Below, in pieces: positions 28,000 through 38,018 of a DNA stretch of 45,935 nucleotides. Position 1 is the first letter of the stretch, and every line of letters starts with the position of its first letter. The translations under genes and the position numbers were made by a program. This DNA is from Azoarcus sp. (GTDB lineage Bacteria; Pseudomonadota; Gammaproteobacteria; Burkholderiales; Rhodocyclaceae): contig JAITQD010000070.1 in assembly GCA_031289095.1 (NCBI GenBank), forward strand, positions 1 through 45,935, read 5' to 3'. The notes under the pieces are model-generated. The model worked only from the letters and a program-made list of their open reading frames with translations, did no database searches and had not been told where the DNA came from.

Positions 28000-30918
28000 A
28001 TGAAACCGACAGTTAAAGCGTCCCTGATCGCGGCGGCGATCGCATTGTTGCCGTTGGGCGCGCAAGCCGCCGGACTCGGTCAGGTCGCCGTGCAAAGCCG
28101 GCTGGGGGAGCCGCTCAACGCGGAGATACCGATCAACGCGACGCCGCAGGAATTGCAGTCGCTGACGGCGCATATCGCGCCTCCCGAGGCTTTTCTGCAA
28201 GCGAACGTTCCTTACGCCGGTTTCGTGCCCGGTATCCGGGTGGCGATCGAAAATCGTGGCGGTCGCTCGGTATTGCGCCTCACCAGCAGCGCGCCGATCA
28301 ATGAGGCCGTGGCGAGCCTGATGATCCAGTTGAACTGGGACGACGGGCGTCTGACGCGCACCATCAACTTTCTGCTCGATCCGGCCGACCTCGCCATCCG
28401 CTCGCCGGGGCTGGTTACACCGCCCGTGGAGCAGCCGGCTCCGGTCGTGAGCGCGCTCTCGCCTGATCCCGAATCCCAGTTTGCCAGTTCCACGCCAGCG
28501 CCTGATCTGGAACCTTTCTCCGTTCCCGCGCCGGAAGTGGCTCCAGCCCCAGCCCCCGTGCCGGAATTCGTCGCGCCTCAGCCCAGGCCTCTTGCGCAAC
28601 CCGAAACGACACCCGCGCCCGTCCGCGCGCCAGCGCCGCCGTTGCGTGCCGCGCTGGAAGGAGACTACGCCGTCAAGTATGGCGACACTCTGGGGAGCAT
28701 CGCCCGCTCCCGCATGCCCGAGGACGTGACGCTCGAACAAATGATGGTGGCGTTGCATCGCGCCAATGCGTCGGCGTTCATCGACGGCAACGTCAACCGT
28801 CTCAAGACCGGCGCTATTCTCAAGGTGCCGCTCGCGGACGAGGCGCGCGTCATCAGCACCATCGAGGCCCGCCAGGAAGTGCGTGTTCAGGCACGTGATT
28901 TCAATGCCTGGCGCGAACGTCTCGCCTCGGAGGTTGCCAGCCGGCCCGCGACGCCGACGGATGAAGGCGCGGGAAGAACCCGCAGCATAGATACCGTGCC
29001 GCCGGTTGCCGAACAGAACAGCGACAGGGTGGCCATCTCCTCTGGAACCGGCACTGGAACGGGGCAGGGCGACGCCACCCGTCTGCGGCAGTTGGAAGAA
29101 AACATTGCCGCAACCCAGAATTCGCTGAAGGACGCCAAGGAAAGAGTTTCCGAACTCGAAACCATCAACCAGAAACTGGAGGCGCTTCTTGCCCTGCGCA
29201 ACCAGGAATTGGCGAAACTGCAAACCCAGCTGAGCCAGGCTGCCCAACAGGCCGCTGCACCCGCCTCGCCTGTCGTGGCGATGGCGACCCCCGCTCCCGC
29301 GCCGGAGCCTCCTGTCGTGGTGGCGGAGCCGACGCCTGCTCCGACGCCCGTGGCGGAACTCGCGCCTGAACCCGTCGCAGTGGAAACCGAACCCGTCGCA
29401 GCGGTGCCGGAACCCATCGCAGCGGTGCCGGAACCCGTTGCGACGGCGGATGAAGCCCCCGCAGTGGACGAAGACCCGCTGCTCGAATTGATCACCGATC
29501 CGCAGACCCTGGGGATTGGCGCCTTGATCATTGCCCTTCTGGGAGGCTTCCTCGGCTTCCGTTCCTGGCAGCGCAAGCGTTCCGAATCCGGGCTGGACAC
29601 CCTGTCCCAGGATACAAGCATGTTCCCGAGCGAAGCCACTTCGATTTTCGGGGACAACGGCGGTCAGAGTGTGGATACCAGCGCCAGCAGCATCATCCAC
29701 ACTGATTTCAGCCAGACCGGACTGTCGATCGACACCAATGAAGGTGTCGATCCGGTGGCGGAGGCCGATGTCTACATGGCTTATGGCCGCGATACCCAGG
29801 CCGAAGAAATCCTGAACGACGCCCTGAAGGCCGATCCCAAACGCGGCGCGATCTACGTCAAGCTGCTTGAGATTTATGCCCAGCGCCAGGATTTGCCCCA
29901 GTTTGAAACCACGGCCACCGAGCTTTATTCCCGGACGCAAGGCCAAGGGCGCGACTGGGAAAAGGCGGTGCAGATGGGGCGCAAGCTCGATCCTGCCAAT
30001 CCGCTTTACAACGGTGCTGCGTCGGCGGGGAGTGACGAGGAGACAGCGTTGCCAGTTCCCGGGTGGGGGCCAGGAAACCTGGATCTGACTGCGGCGGATA
30101 GTGCCGGGCCGACGCTCTCGGGTCTGGATTTCGGCGCCGCGCCGACTGCCGTTCCCCCTGCGACGAATCCCGGTCAGTTGAAAGAAACCGTGGCGGCCAA
30201 AGGCCGAGTCGAGGATCTGCTGGCCACGCGGGTCATTTCCGACGATGTGAATTTCGGAATTTCCTCCGCGACGCCGGCCTCATCTCCGATGACCACGGCG
30301 GGTCAGGTCGATTTCGACCTGAACGCGAGCAAGACGGCGAGCAGCACGAACACAAGTATTGATTTCGATTTCGACAAGCCGGTCGCCAGACCCGCAGCGG
30401 AGAAGAAACAACCGGCCAGACAGCCAGCGGGTATCGTCTCTAGGCGTCCCGTCGCCAGACAGCCCAGCATCGCGGCAACGGCCAATGCGACTGGCGGCAT
30501 GGCGGTGCCGCTCGAATTCGGCCTGCCCGATAATGTCTTGGGCAATGGTAACGGAGTCGACATGTCCGCGACTGTCGTATTGCCTTCTGTGAAGGGTGGC
30601 AACGAGCGTGGCGACGCTACGACGCTCGACCTCGAAAAGACCAGCTTCGATCCGCATGCCCTCGATTTCGATCTCGATCTCGATGCAGGTGTGGACGGCG
30701 CCGCAGTGGCGTCTGCTCCACGCACCAGGAGCAGGGCTGCGGCGCCTGTGGAAGAACCGGGCGATGTGGGCGAAATTGATACCAAGCTTGAATTGGCGCG
30801 CGCCTACGAGGACATGGGTGACACCGAAGGTGCGCTGGAACTGCTCAGGGAAGTCGTCGCCGAAGGCGGCGCCACGCAAAAGGCAGCCGCTCGGGCGTTG
30901 ATCGAAAAACTGAGCTGA
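28000..30918 (+). CDS. fimV: FimV-family peptidoglycan-binding protein
   Basis: A 972-residue inner-membrane protein like FimV, which in Pseudomonas and others supports type IV pili, twitching and polar organisation. It has a signal sequence ending LGAQAAGLG near 23, the FimV N-terminal domain (VQSRLGEPLNAEIPI), a Pro-rich linker (about 140-215), a LysM-like domain (about 221-280, YAVKYGDTLGSIA), a coiled coil (about 360-415), a second Pro/Ala/Glu-rich linker with 21-bp DNA repeats, a membrane helix (about 504-524), a cytoplasmic TPR-like part (about 587-670), an acidic stretch, and the C-terminal FimV domain (ELARAYEDMGDTEGALELL). The ATG at 28000 starts the signal peptide; the frame is open 63 codons further upstream without support. 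Confidence 0.9.
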   Translation: MKPTVKASLIAAAIALLPLGAQAAGLGQVAVQSRLGEPLNAEIPINATPQELQSLTAHIAPPEAFLQANVPYAGFVPGIRVAIENRGGRSVLRLTSSAPINEAVASLMIQLNWDDGRLTRTINFLLDPADLAIRSPGLVTPPVEQPAPVVSALSPDPESQFASSTPAPDLEPFSVPAPEVAPAPAPVPEFVAPQPRPLAQPETTPAPVRAPAPPLRAALEGDYAVKYGDTLGSIARSRMPEDVTLEQMMVALHRANASAFIDGNVNRLKTGAILKVPLADEARVISTIEARQEVRVQARDFNAWRERLASEVASRPATPTDEGAGRTRSIDTVPPVAEQNSDRVAISSGTGTGTGQGDATRLRQLEENIAATQNSLKDAKERVSELETINQKLEALLALRNQELAKLQTQLSQAAQQAAAPASPVVAMATPAPAPEPPVVVAEPTPAPTPVAELAPEPVAVETEPVAAVPEPIAAVPEPVATADEAPAVDEDPLLELITDPQTLGIGALIIALLGGFLGFRSWQRKRSESGLDTLSQDTSMFPSEATSIFGDNGGQSVDTSASSIIHTDFSQTGLSIDTNEGVDPVAEADVYMAYGRDTQAEEILNDALKADPKRGAIYVKLLEIYAQRQDLPQFETTATELYSRTQGQGRDWEKAVQMGRKLDPANPLYNGAASAGSDEETALPVPGWGPGNLDLTAADSAGPTLSGLDFGAAPTAVPPATNPGQLKETVAAKGRVEDLLATRVISDDVNFGISSATPASSPMTTAGQVDFDLNASKTASSTNTSIDFDFDKPVARPAAEKKQPARQPAGIVSRRPVARQPSIAATANATGGMAVPLEFGLPDNVLGNGNGVDMSATVVLPSVKGGNERGDATTLDLEKTSFDPHALDFDLDLDAGVDGAAVASAPRTRSRAAAPVEEPGDVGEIDTKLELARAYEDMGDTEGALELLREVVAEGGATQKAAARALIEKLS
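29368..29451 (+). repeat. 21-bp tandem repeats in the fimV linker
   Basis: Units starting at 29368, 29389, 29410 and 29431, each beginning GAACCCGT or GAACCCAT. The second and third differ by one base; the first and fourth are diverged. They encode EPVAxxx heptads in the linker before the membrane helix. Confidence 0.7.
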
Positions 30919-30942
30919 AAGTCCGCTCATAACAGATAGCCT

Positions 30943-30977
30943 GCCGCCGCCGGATGCCATCTGCGGCGGCTTTTTTT
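30943..30977 (+). terminator. Rho-independent terminator after fimV
   Basis: GCCGCCGC (30943-30950) pairs perfectly with GCGGCGGC (30963-30970), followed by TTTTTTT (30971-30977). The next gene's ATG begins at 30979, so the T tract occupies its ribosome-binding region. Confidence 0.85.
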
Positions 30978-30978
30978 C

Positions 30979-31578
30979 ATGAATGCGGGCCTGATTCTTT
31001 TCCTGTGGATGATGGCGGCGTTGCTCGTGCAGGCCACCGAGGGTTGGCGTCTCGCGGCCTTGGTCGTGGCGAGTCTGGTGGCGGCGTTCGTCTGCGCACG
31101 TGCACAATGTTTCCGGTTGCTGGCGCGGGTTCGCGTGCTGTTGCTGGCGATTTTGGTGTTGTTTGCCTGGTTTACGCCGGGTGAAGCGGTTTTTATGGAC
31201 TGGCCGCGCCTCAGCCCCAGCCGGGAGGGATTGTTGCTCGCGTTCGCGCATGGCGGGCGTCTGCTCGCGGTGGTGTGTTGGGTGGCGATCCTGCTCGCGC
31301 GCATGCCGCCCGACCGGCTCGTGAGCGGTTTGTACGCGCTGGCGCGACCCTGCGCCGCACTGGGACTGTCCGCCGAGCGTATCGCCCTGCGTCTGCTGCT
31401 GGTGCTGCGTTACGTTGATGCTGAGAGCGGAAACGGGCGCGATTGGCGGCACTGGCTGCTGCTCCCCGCCGGGGACGGCGTTGAAACCGTGCGTCTGGTG
31501 CGCGAGCGTCCAGGCTTCGCGGACGTGGTGGTGCTGACTTTGACGGTTGTTGCGTTGGCGGTGTGGTGGCTGTGGTGA
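30979..31578 (+). CDS. EcfT/CbiQ-like multi-helix membrane protein
   Basis: A 199-residue protein with about five hydrophobic helices (residues 4-18, 24-40, 48-65, 88-106, 178-198). The stretch SREGLLLAFAHGGRLLAVVCWVAILL, then MPPDRLVSGLYALARPCAALGLSAERIALRLLLVLRYVD, resembles the core of EcfT/CbiQ subunits of energy-coupling-factor transporters. No EcfA ATPase or substrate-binding S component is adjacent, so a transport role is uncertain. The start at 30979 sits directly after the terminator's T run and has no ribosome-binding site; the ATG pair at 31009/31012 is an alternative. It overlaps truA by 4 nt (GTGA). Confidence 0.6.
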   Translation: MNAGLILFLWMMAALLVQATEGWRLAALVVASLVAAFVCARAQCFRLLARVRVLLLAILVLFAWFTPGEAVFMDWPRLSPSREGLLLAFAHGGRLLAVVCWVAILLARMPPDRLVSGLYALARPCAALGLSAERIALRLLLVLRYVDAESGNGRDWRHWLLLPAGDGVETVRLVRERPGFADVVVLTLTVVALAVWWLW

Positions 31579-32369
31579 GAATCGCACTCGGCATCGAGTA
31601 TGCGGGCGACGCTTTCGAGGGCTGGCAGAGCCAGCCGCACGGGCGCACGGTGCAGGACGCTGTTGAGCGTGCGCTCGGCATCGTCGCGGGTGAGCCGGTG
31701 CGGACGGCAGTGGCCGGGCGTACCGATGCTGGCGTGCACGCCAGCGCGCAGGTCGCGCATTTCGATACCACCACCCATCGTCCGGTGACGGCCTGGGTGC
31801 GCGGGAGCAACAGCTATCTGCCGTCCGGGGTGGTGATTCGCTGGGCGACGGAGGTTGATGAGCGCTTCCATGCCCGCTTCTGCGCCTGCGAACGCGCTTA
31901 CCGCTACCTGCTTTTCAATGCGCCGGTGCGTCCGGCGGTGCTGGCCGGGCGGGTGGGATGGTTTCACCTGCCGCTCGACGAAGCGAAGATGGCCGACGCG
32001 GCCGCGTTCCTGTGCGGCGAGCATGATTTTTCCGCGTTCCGCGCCGCTTCCTGCCAGGCGAAGACGCCGATGCGAATCCTGTACGAGGCCAGCGTGCGGC
32101 GCGAGGGCGACATGATTGTGTTCGATTTTCGCGCCAACGGTTTCCTGCATCACATGGTGCGTAATCTTGTCGGCGCACTGGTGTACGTCGGCAAGGGCGC
32201 GCAGCAGCCGGTGTGGATCGGCGACTTGTTGCGCAGCCGCGAGCGCGCTCGCGCTGCGCCGACGTTTCAACCGGACGGGCTCTACCTGTGCGGTGTTTCG
32301 TATCCACCGCAGTGGCTGTTGCCCAACGGGGGGCGTATTATCGTGCGCCCCCGCTTGGCGCTGATCTGA
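31575..32369 (+). CDS. truA: tRNA pseudouridine(38-40) synthase TruA
   Basis: A 264-residue enzyme modifying the tRNA anticodon arm. It shows RIALGIEYAGDAFEGWQ at the N terminus, the catalytic AGRTDAGVHASAQVAHFDT with the nucleophile Asp, ARFCACERAYRYLLFN, and ANGFLHHMVRNLVGALVYVGKG. Length is usual. The GTG at 31575, overlapping the preceding stop by 4 nt, fits best; other GTG codons at 31563-31572 are possible. Its stop abuts the trpF ATG without a gap. truA beside trpF is a common arrangement in proteobacteria. Confidence 0.95.
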   Translation: MRIALGIEYAGDAFEGWQSQPHGRTVQDAVERALGIVAGEPVRTAVAGRTDAGVHASAQVAHFDTTTHRPVTAWVRGSNSYLPSGVVIRWATEVDERFHARFCACERAYRYLLFNAPVRPAVLAGRVGWFHLPLDEAKMADAAAFLCGEHDFSAFRAASCQAKTPMRILYEASVRREGDMIVFDFRANGFLHHMVRNLVGALVYVGKGAQQPVWIGDLLRSRERARAAPTFQPDGLYLCGVSYPPQWLLPNGGRIIVRPRLALI

Positions 32370-33005
32370 ATGTCCCGAACCCGAATCAAGATTTGCGGCC
32401 TCACCCGGCCACAGGACGTCGTTGTGGCGGTCGAGGCGGGCGTGGACGCAGTCGGTTTTGTCTTTTATCCGCCCAGCCCGCGTCATGTCTCCTTCGCCCA
32501 GGCGGCGGAACTGGCTGCGCTGTTGCCGCCTTTTGTGAGCGCGGTGGGCCTGTTCGTCGATCCGTTCGCCGATGTTGTCGCCGAGGCGCTGCGCCGCGTG
32601 CCTCTGCAATGGATCCAGTTCCACGGCGACGAGCACGACGCCCAGTGCGCAGCCCTGTGCGCGCCGCGCGGTTTGCCTTGGATCAAGGCGATACGGATGC
32701 GTGCGGGAGTTGATCTGTTAGAATCCTCCGCCTCTCACCCTGGGGCGCGCGGTCTGCTGGTCGATGCTTTTGTGGAAGGGTACGGCGGCGGCGGCAAAAC
32801 TTTCGACTGGGCGCTCATCCCCGCTGGGTTTGCCCGTCCGCTTGTGCTTTCGGGAGGACTCGATCCCGATAACGTGGGTGAGGCCGTGCGCAGGGTGCGT
32901 CCCTGGGCGGTTGATGTGTCGAGCGGGGTGGAGACAGCAAAAGGAATCAAGGATGCGGCGAAGATCGCCGCTTTCATCGCTGGAGTTCGAGACGCCGATG
33001 GCTGA
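32370..33005 (+). CDS. trpF: Phosphoribosylanthranilate isomerase TrpF
   Basis: A 211-residue TIM-barrel enzyme of tryptophan synthesis (Amadori rearrangement of phosphoribosylanthranilate). It shows the catalytic [12 protein letters not shown] near the N terminus, [26 protein letters not shown], the GGGKTFDW loop, [10 protein letters not shown] and [15 protein letters not shown] with the catalytic Asp and the phosphate-binding end. Length is usual. It overlaps trpB by 8 nt. Confidence 0.97.
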   Translation: MSRTRIKICGLTRPQDVVVAVEAGVDAVGFVFYPPSPRHVSFAQAAELAALLPPFVSAVGLFVDPFADVVAEALRRVPLQWIQFHGDEHDAQCAALCAPRGLPWIKAIRMRAGVDLLESSASHPGARGLLVDAFVEGYGGGGKTFDWALIPAGFARPLVLSGGLDPDNVGEAVRRVRPWAVDVSSGVETAKGIKDAAKIAAFIAGVRDADG

Positions 33006-34206
33006 CATGCAATATTCGTTTCCCGATGCGCAGGGGCACTTCGGTCCCTACGGCGGCGTTTTCGTCGCCGAGACGCTGATGCCGGCGCTGGCGGAACTGC
33101 TTGCGGCCTACGAGGCAAGCCGCACAGATCCGGCTTTCATCGCCGAATTTGAACACGAACTCAAGCATTACGTCGGACGGCCAAGCCCGATCTATCACGC
33201 CAGGCGGTTGTCCGAACGACTGGGCGGGGCGCAGATTCTTCTGAAGCGTGAAGACCTCAACCACACCGGCGCGCACAAAGTGAACAACTGCATCGGTCAG
33301 GCGCTGCTCGCTCGCCGCATGGGCAAGCCACGGGTGATCGCCGAAACCGGCGCGGGCCAGCACGGGGTGGCTTCCGCCACCGTGGCGGCGCGCTACGGGT
33401 TCGAGTGCGTGGTCTACATGGGATCCGAGGACGTGAAGCGGCAGGCCGCCAACGTTTATCGCATGAAGCTGCTCGGCGCGACCGTCGTGCCTGTGGCGTC
33501 CGGCTCGAAGACGCTCAAGGACGCGCTCAACGAGGCCATGCGCGACTGGGTGACGAACGTCTCCAACACCTTCTACATCATCGGCACCGTGGCCGGGCCG
33601 CATCCGTATCCGGCGATGGTGCGCGACTTTCAGACGGTGATCGGCAAGGAATGCCTTGTGCAGATGCCGGAAATCTTTGGGCGTCAACCAGATGCGGTGA
33701 TCGCCTGCGTCGGCGGCGGCTCCAATGCAATGGGAATTTTTCATCCTTACATTCCGCACGAGGCAGTGCGCCTGATCGGCGTTGAGGCGGCGGGGGAGGG
33801 CATCGCCACCGGACGCCACGCTGCGCCGCTGACCGCCAACGCCAAGGTCGGCGTCCTGCACGGCAACCGTACCTACCTGATGCAGGACGAAAACGGTCAG
33901 GTCATCGAGACCCATTCCATTTCTGCCGGTCTCGACTACCCTGGCGTGGGGCCGGAACATGCCTGGCTCAAGGACTGCGGGCGCGTCGAATACGTGGCGG
34001 CGACCGACGACGAGGCGCTCGACGCCTTCCATACCCTGTGCCGCTTCGAGGGTATCATTCCAGCACTGGAATCCGCGCATGCCGTGGCGCACGCCATGAA
34101 GATCGCGCCGGCGCTTGGCCGGGACAAACTTCTGCTGGTCAATCTTTCCGGGCGCGGCGACAAGGATATTCATACCGTGAGCGAGCGTTCGGGTATCCGG
34201 TTTTGA
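32998..34206 (+). CDS. trpB: Tryptophan synthase beta subunit TrpB
   Basis: A 402-residue PLP enzyme condensing indole and serine, in an alpha2-beta2 complex with TrpA. It shows [19 protein letters not shown], the PLP lysine motif [25 protein letters not shown], the phosphate-binding [10 protein letters not shown] and [12 protein letters not shown]. Length is usual. The ATG at 32998 has a GGAG about 12 nt upstream; the ATG at 33007 (MQYSF) is an alternative. The frame is open about 80 codons upstream, but this is trpF in another frame. trpA follows after 22 nt. Confidence 0.97.
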   Translation: MADMQYSFPDAQGHFGPYGGVFVAETLMPALAELLAAYEASRTDPAFIAEFEHELKHYVGRPSPIYHARRLSERLGGAQILLKREDLNHTGAHKVNNCIGQALLARRMGKPRVIAETGAGQHGVASATVAARYGFECVVYMGSEDVKRQAANVYRMKLLGATVVPVASGSKTLKDALNEAMRDWVTNVSNTFYIIGTVAGPHPYPAMVRDFQTVIGKECLVQMPEIFGRQPDAVIACVGGGSNAMGIFHPYIPHEAVRLIGVEAAGEGIATGRHAAPLTANAKVGVLHGNRTYLMQDENGQVIETHSISAGLDYPGVGPEHAWLKDCGRVEYVAATDDEALDAFHTLCRFEGIIPALESAHAVAHAMKIAPALGRDKLLLVNLSGRGDKDIHTVSERSGIRF

Positions 34207-34228
34207 GTTCAGCCCAGACGGGGCGTTC

Positions 34229-35044
34229 ATGTCCAGAATCCAATTGGTTTTTCAACATTTACAGGCTGCCGGTCGCAAGGCGCTGATTCCTTTCATCACC
34301 GCCGGCGACCCCGACGGCGAAGCGACCGTGCCCCTGATGCAGGCTTTGGTCGCAGGCGGCGCGGACATCATCGAACTCGGGGTGCCGTTCTCCGATCCGA
34401 TGGCCGACGGGCCGACCATCCAGCGCGCCTCGGAACGGGCGCTGGCTGGCGGCATGAGCCTCGTCAGGGTGCTCGACGCCGTGCGCGTCTTCCGCGCCGG
34501 GGATGCCGTGACGCCGGTGGTGTTGATGGGCTACGCCAACCCGATCGAGGCGATGGGGCAGGCGGCTTTCGTGGCCGCCGCGCGCGATGCCGGCGTCGAT
34601 GGCGCGCTGGTAGTCGATTATCCGCCCGAGGAATGCGCGGACTTTACCGCCAGGATGCGCGCCGCCGGTCTCGACCAGATCTTCCTGCTTGCCCCCACGT
34701 CGTCGGAACAACGTTTTCGTGACGTTGCTCGCGCCGGGAGCGGTTATATTTACTATGTGTCACTCAAAGGCGTGACCGGGGCCGCCAACCTCGATTTCGA
34801 GGAAATCGGGCGTCGCCTGCCGCGCATTCGCGCTGCGGTGGGGATGCCGGTTGGGGTCGGCTTCGGTATTCGAGACGCCGAGAGTGCCCGGAAGATTGGC
34901 GCGTTTGCCGACGCCGTGGTGATCGGCAGCCGCATCATCGAAGAAATCGAGACGAGTCCGCGCGCGCGGGCCGTCGCCAACGTCGAAACTTTCGTGCGCG
35001 GCATTCGCGCCGCGCTCGATGAATCCGTCGGAGCAAAAGCATGA
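34229..35044 (+). CDS. trpA: Tryptophan synthase alpha subunit TrpA
   Basis: A 271-residue TIM-barrel subunit cleaving indole-3-glycerol phosphate and channelling indole to TrpB. It shows [20 protein letters not shown], the catalytic Glu in [19 protein letters not shown], the second catalytic Asp region [33 protein letters not shown] and [12 protein letters not shown]. Length is usual. It overlaps accD by 4 nt (ATGA). Confidence 0.97.
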   Translation: MSRIQLVFQHLQAAGRKALIPFITAGDPDGEATVPLMQALVAGGADIIELGVPFSDPMADGPTIQRASERALAGGMSLVRVLDAVRVFRAGDAVTPVVLMGYANPIEAMGQAAFVAAARDAGVDGALVVDYPPEECADFTARMRAAGLDQIFLLAPTSSEQRFRDVARAGSGYIYYVSLKGVTGAANLDFEEIGRRLPRIRAAVGMPVGVGFGIRDAESARKIGAFADAVVIGSRIIEEIETSPRARAVANVETFVRGIRAALDESVGAKA

Positions 35045-35913
35045 ACTGGTTGCAGAAGCTGCTCCCGCCCCGGATCAAGCGCAACGAAGGCGCGGCGCGC
35101 AACAATTCGATCCCGGAAGGCTTGTGGAGCAAATGCCCGGCGTGCGAGGCGGTGCTCTACCATTCCGACCTGGCCAGTAACGCGCACGTTTGCCCCAAGT
35201 GTAGGCACCATCTGCGCATTGGGGCGCGCACCCGGCTCGACCTCCTGCTCGATGCCGAGGGCCGCGCCGAGATCGGGGCCGAAGTGACGCCGGTCGATGC
35301 GCTCAAGTTCAAGGATTCACGCAAGTACCAGGAGCGCTTGGCCGCAGCCATCAAAGAGACGGGCGAAGCCGATGCCCTGCTGGTGGTGCAGGGCATGGTG
35401 CACAGCGTGCCACTGGTGGTGGCGTGCTTTGAATTCGATTTTCTGGGCGGTTCCATGGGGTCTGTGGTGGGCGAGCGTTTCGTGCGCGGTGTCCGCGTCG
35501 CGCTCGAACAGCGGCTGCCCTTCGTCTGCATCACGGCCTCCGGCGGGGCTCGCATGCAGGAAGGCTTGCTGTCGCTGATGCAGATGGCCAAGACCACGGC
35601 AGCGATCACCCAGCTTGCCCAGAACAAGTTGCCGTTCATCACCCTGCTCACCGATCCGACCATGGGCGGCGTGTCGGCGAGTTTTGCGTTTATGGGTGAT
35701 GTGGTCATTGCCGAACCCGGCGCTTTGATCGGCTTCGCCGGCCCGCGCGTGATCGAACAGACCGTGCGCGAGAAACTGCCGGACGGTTTCCAGCGTTCCG
35801 AATTCCTGCTGGAGAAAGGGGCGATCGACATGATCGTCGACCGTCGCCAGTTGCGCGAACGCCTGGCCGGGATCATCAACCTGCTCAACCGGCAGCCGCC
35901 CGTCCATGCCTGA
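35041..35913 (+). CDS. accD: Acetyl-CoA carboxylase carboxyltransferase subunit beta AccD
   Basis: A 290-residue subunit that with AccA transfers carboxyl groups from biotin to acetyl-CoA, the first step of fatty acid synthesis. The N-terminal zinc ribbon is intact (C32, C35, C51, C54). The crotonase-like domain shows [53 protein letters not shown] and [12 protein letters not shown]. Length is usual. It overlaps trpA by 4 nt and folC by 8 nt, the conserved trpBA-accD-folC order. Confidence 0.97.
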   Translation: MNWLQKLLPPRIKRNEGAARNNSIPEGLWSKCPACEAVLYHSDLASNAHVCPKCRHHLRIGARTRLDLLLDAEGRAEIGAEVTPVDALKFKDSRKYQERLAAAIKETGEADALLVVQGMVHSVPLVVACFEFDFLGGSMGSVVGERFVRGVRVALEQRLPFVCITASGGARMQEGLLSLMQMAKTTAAITQLAQNKLPFITLLTDPTMGGVSASFAFMGDVVIAEPGALIGFAGPRVIEQTVREKLPDGFQRSEFLLEKGAIDMIVDRRQLRERLAGIINLLNRQPPVHA

Positions 35914-37237
35914 TTCGTGCGCGGGGGCGTTGCCAGCGACGCTGGCCGGCTGGCTGAACCTGCTCGAAACGCGCCATGGCGCGGCCATCCATCTCGGACT
36001 GGCGCGGGTGGCGCAGGTGCGCGCCGCGCTCGGGCCCGACCCGGAGGCGGTGGTCATCACCGTGGGCGGCACCAATGGAAAGGGGTCGACCTGCGCCATG
36101 CTCGAAGCCATTCTGCGGGCGGAAGGCTATCGTGTCGGCTGTTATACCTCGCCGCACCTGCTGCGCTACAACGAGCGCGTGCGCCTCGATGGGGTCGAAG
36201 TCGGCGATGAGGCGCTGGTGGCAGCCTTCGCCGCCGTCGAAGCGGTGCGCGGCGATGTGCCGCTCACCTATTTCGAGCACGGTACGCTCGCGGCCTGGCA
36301 GGTGTTCCGCACGGCGCAGCCTGATGTCATCATCCTCGAAGTGGGGCTTGGCGGACGTCTCGATGCGGTGAACGTCATCGACGCCGATTGCGCCATCGTG
36401 TCCGGGGTGGCGATGGATCACATGGATTACCTCGGCGACACGCGCGAGGCAATCGGCTTTGAAAAAGCCGGCATCTACCGCGCCGGGAGACCGGCGGTCT
36501 GTGGCGACCCGCAGCCGCCAGCGAGCCTTGTCGAACACGCGGCGGCCATCGGGGCCGAACTGTGGGTATCGGGGCGCGATTTCGGCTTCGGCGGTGACCG
36601 CCAGCAATGGGGATACTGGCGTTTTGAAGCGCCGCCCGCCCAAGGGGCGCTCGTGAAGCGCGCCGGACTGGCCTATCCGGCCTTGCGGGGCGTGAACCAG
36701 TTGCTCAACGCCGCTGCCGTCCTGACCGCGCTTGATACCCTGCGCGCACGCATCCCGGTGTCGATGCAAGCAATCCGGCAGGGGCTGATGTGGGTCGAAC
36801 TGCCGGGGCGTTTCCATGTGCTGCCGGGGCAACCGGCGGTCGTGCTCGATGTCGCCCATAATCCGCAGGCCGCCGGGGTGCTGGCCGAAAATCTTTCCAA
36901 CATGGGTTTTCACCCCGAAACCTGGGCGGTGTTCGGCATGCTCGCCGACAAGGATGTGGAAGGCGTGGTGGCGCGCATGGCGGCGCGCGTCGGGCGCTGG
37001 CTGCCTTGCAGCCTGCCCGGGCCGCGGGGCCTTGCCGCCGAGGCGCTGGCTGAGCGGCTGTGCGCGGCGGGGGTGGAGTGCGGCGCGATCGGGGACTGTT
37101 TCGCTTCGCCTGCCGCGGCATTCGCCCATGCGCGGGAAAGCGCCGCAGGCAATGATAGAATCGTTGTCTTCGGTTCCTTTCTGACCGTGGCCGACGTATT
37201 GGCGGCGATGCAGAGCCGTCGCAGCTCGATGCACTGA
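35906..37237 (+). CDS. folC: Bifunctional dihydrofolate synthase / folylpolyglutamate synthase FolC
   Basis: A 443-residue Mur-ligase-like enzyme that adds glutamate to dihydropteroate and folates. It shows the P-loop [18 protein letters not shown] near 53, the [14 protein letters not shown] omega loop, [23 protein letters not shown], and [16 protein letters not shown] in the C-terminal domain, then [12 protein letters not shown]. Length is within the family range. The start lies within accD; an 8-nt overlap suggests coupling. The SPOR gene follows after 13 nt. Confidence 0.96.
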   Translation: MPDSCAGALPATLAGWLNLLETRHGAAIHLGLARVAQVRAALGPDPEAVVITVGGTNGKGSTCAMLEAILRAEGYRVGCYTSPHLLRYNERVRLDGVEVGDEALVAAFAAVEAVRGDVPLTYFEHGTLAAWQVFRTAQPDVIILEVGLGGRLDAVNVIDADCAIVSGVAMDHMDYLGDTREAIGFEKAGIYRAGRPAVCGDPQPPASLVEHAAAIGAELWVSGRDFGFGGDRQQWGYWRFEAPPAQGALVKRAGLAYPALRGVNQLLNAAAVLTALDTLRARIPVSMQAIRQGLMWVELPGRFHVLPGQPAVVLDVAHNPQAAGVLAENLSNMGFHPETWAVFGMLADKDVEGVVARMAARVGRWLPCSLPGPRGLAAEALAERLCAAGVECGAIGDCFASPAAAFAHARESAAGNDRIVVFGSFLTVADVLAAMQSRRSSMH

Positions 37238-37250
37238 AAGAGGTTTCCAG

Positions 37251-38009
37251 GTGAGCGATTTTCCGGCGAACGACGCAGACGATCTCGAACTCAAAAAACG
37301 GGCGCGCCGCCGCCTTGTGGGCGCGGTGGCCCTGGCCTTGTTGGCGGTGATCCTGCTTCCCCTGGCGATGGACGACGAAGTACCGCCCGCCGTGCCCGAT
37401 ATGCAGGTTTCCGTTCCGACGCGAAATGAAACGCCCCAGGTCGTGGCCGAATCCGAACCTGAATCCGCCAAGGTCGACATCGAACCCGACGCTGCCCCAG
37501 GGGCGCCCGAGGCTGTTCCTTCCGAACTGCCACCCGCCGTTCCCGAACCGCAGCCCGTTCCCGAATCGCTTCCGCTGCCGTCGACGGTCGCTCCCGAGCC
37601 GCCGCCGCTCCATGCCGCGCCAGCACAGCCGGTCACGCCGCCTGCGATGCAGCCGCCGCCATCCTCTCCCGCACGCGAGAAGGCGGGCGAGACGCGCTCC
37701 GCCGCACGAGATGCCGAAGCCGGGCGCGCTCTTGCCTTGTTGAGTGGCGCTGCGGTCGACCCTGCACCGAAGGCGGCTGTGTCCTCCTCGCCGGGAAAGA
37801 AGGTTTTCGTCCAGGTGGGCTCGTTCGGCAATGCTGCTCGGGCCGCCGCGCTCGCCAGCGAACTGAAAAAACAGGGGTTCGCCGCGTATGCCGAAAAGGC
37901 GGGCAACGTGAACCGGGTTCGCGTCGGGCCGCTGTCCCGCAGCGAAGGGGGAAAGGTCGCGGCCCGGCTCAAGGCAAAAGGCCATGCCGCTTTGCTGGTG
38001 TCGCGCTGA
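37251..38009 (+). CDS. SPOR-domain membrane protein (DedD-like)
   Basis: A 252-residue bitopic protein with a short cytoplasmic tail (DDLELKKRARRRL), one membrane helix (about 24-40, VALALLAVILLPLA), a long Pro/Glu/Ala-rich periplasmic linker (about 45-170) and a C-terminal SPOR domain (about 180-252, FVQVGSFGNAARAAALASELKKQ region, ending RVRVGPLSRSEGGKVAARLKAKG). SPOR domains bind denuded glycan strands at the division septum; DedD occupies this place between folC and cvpA in E. coli. The GTG at 37251 is the start; AGAGG lies upstream. The linker's low complexity prevents a firmer orthologue call. Confidence 0.88.
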   Translation: MSDFPANDADDLELKKRARRRLVGAVALALLAVILLPLAMDDEVPPAVPDMQVSVPTRNETPQVVAESEPESAKVDIEPDAAPGAPEAVPSELPPAVPEPQPVPESLPLPSTVAPEPPPLHAAPAQPVTPPAMQPPPSSPAREKAGETRSAARDAEAGRALALLSGAAVDPAPKAAVSSSPGKKVFVQVGSFGNAARAAALASELKKQGFAAYAEKAGNVNRVRVGPLSRSEGGKVAARLKAKGHAALLVSR

Positions 38010-38018
38010 GTCGGGGCA

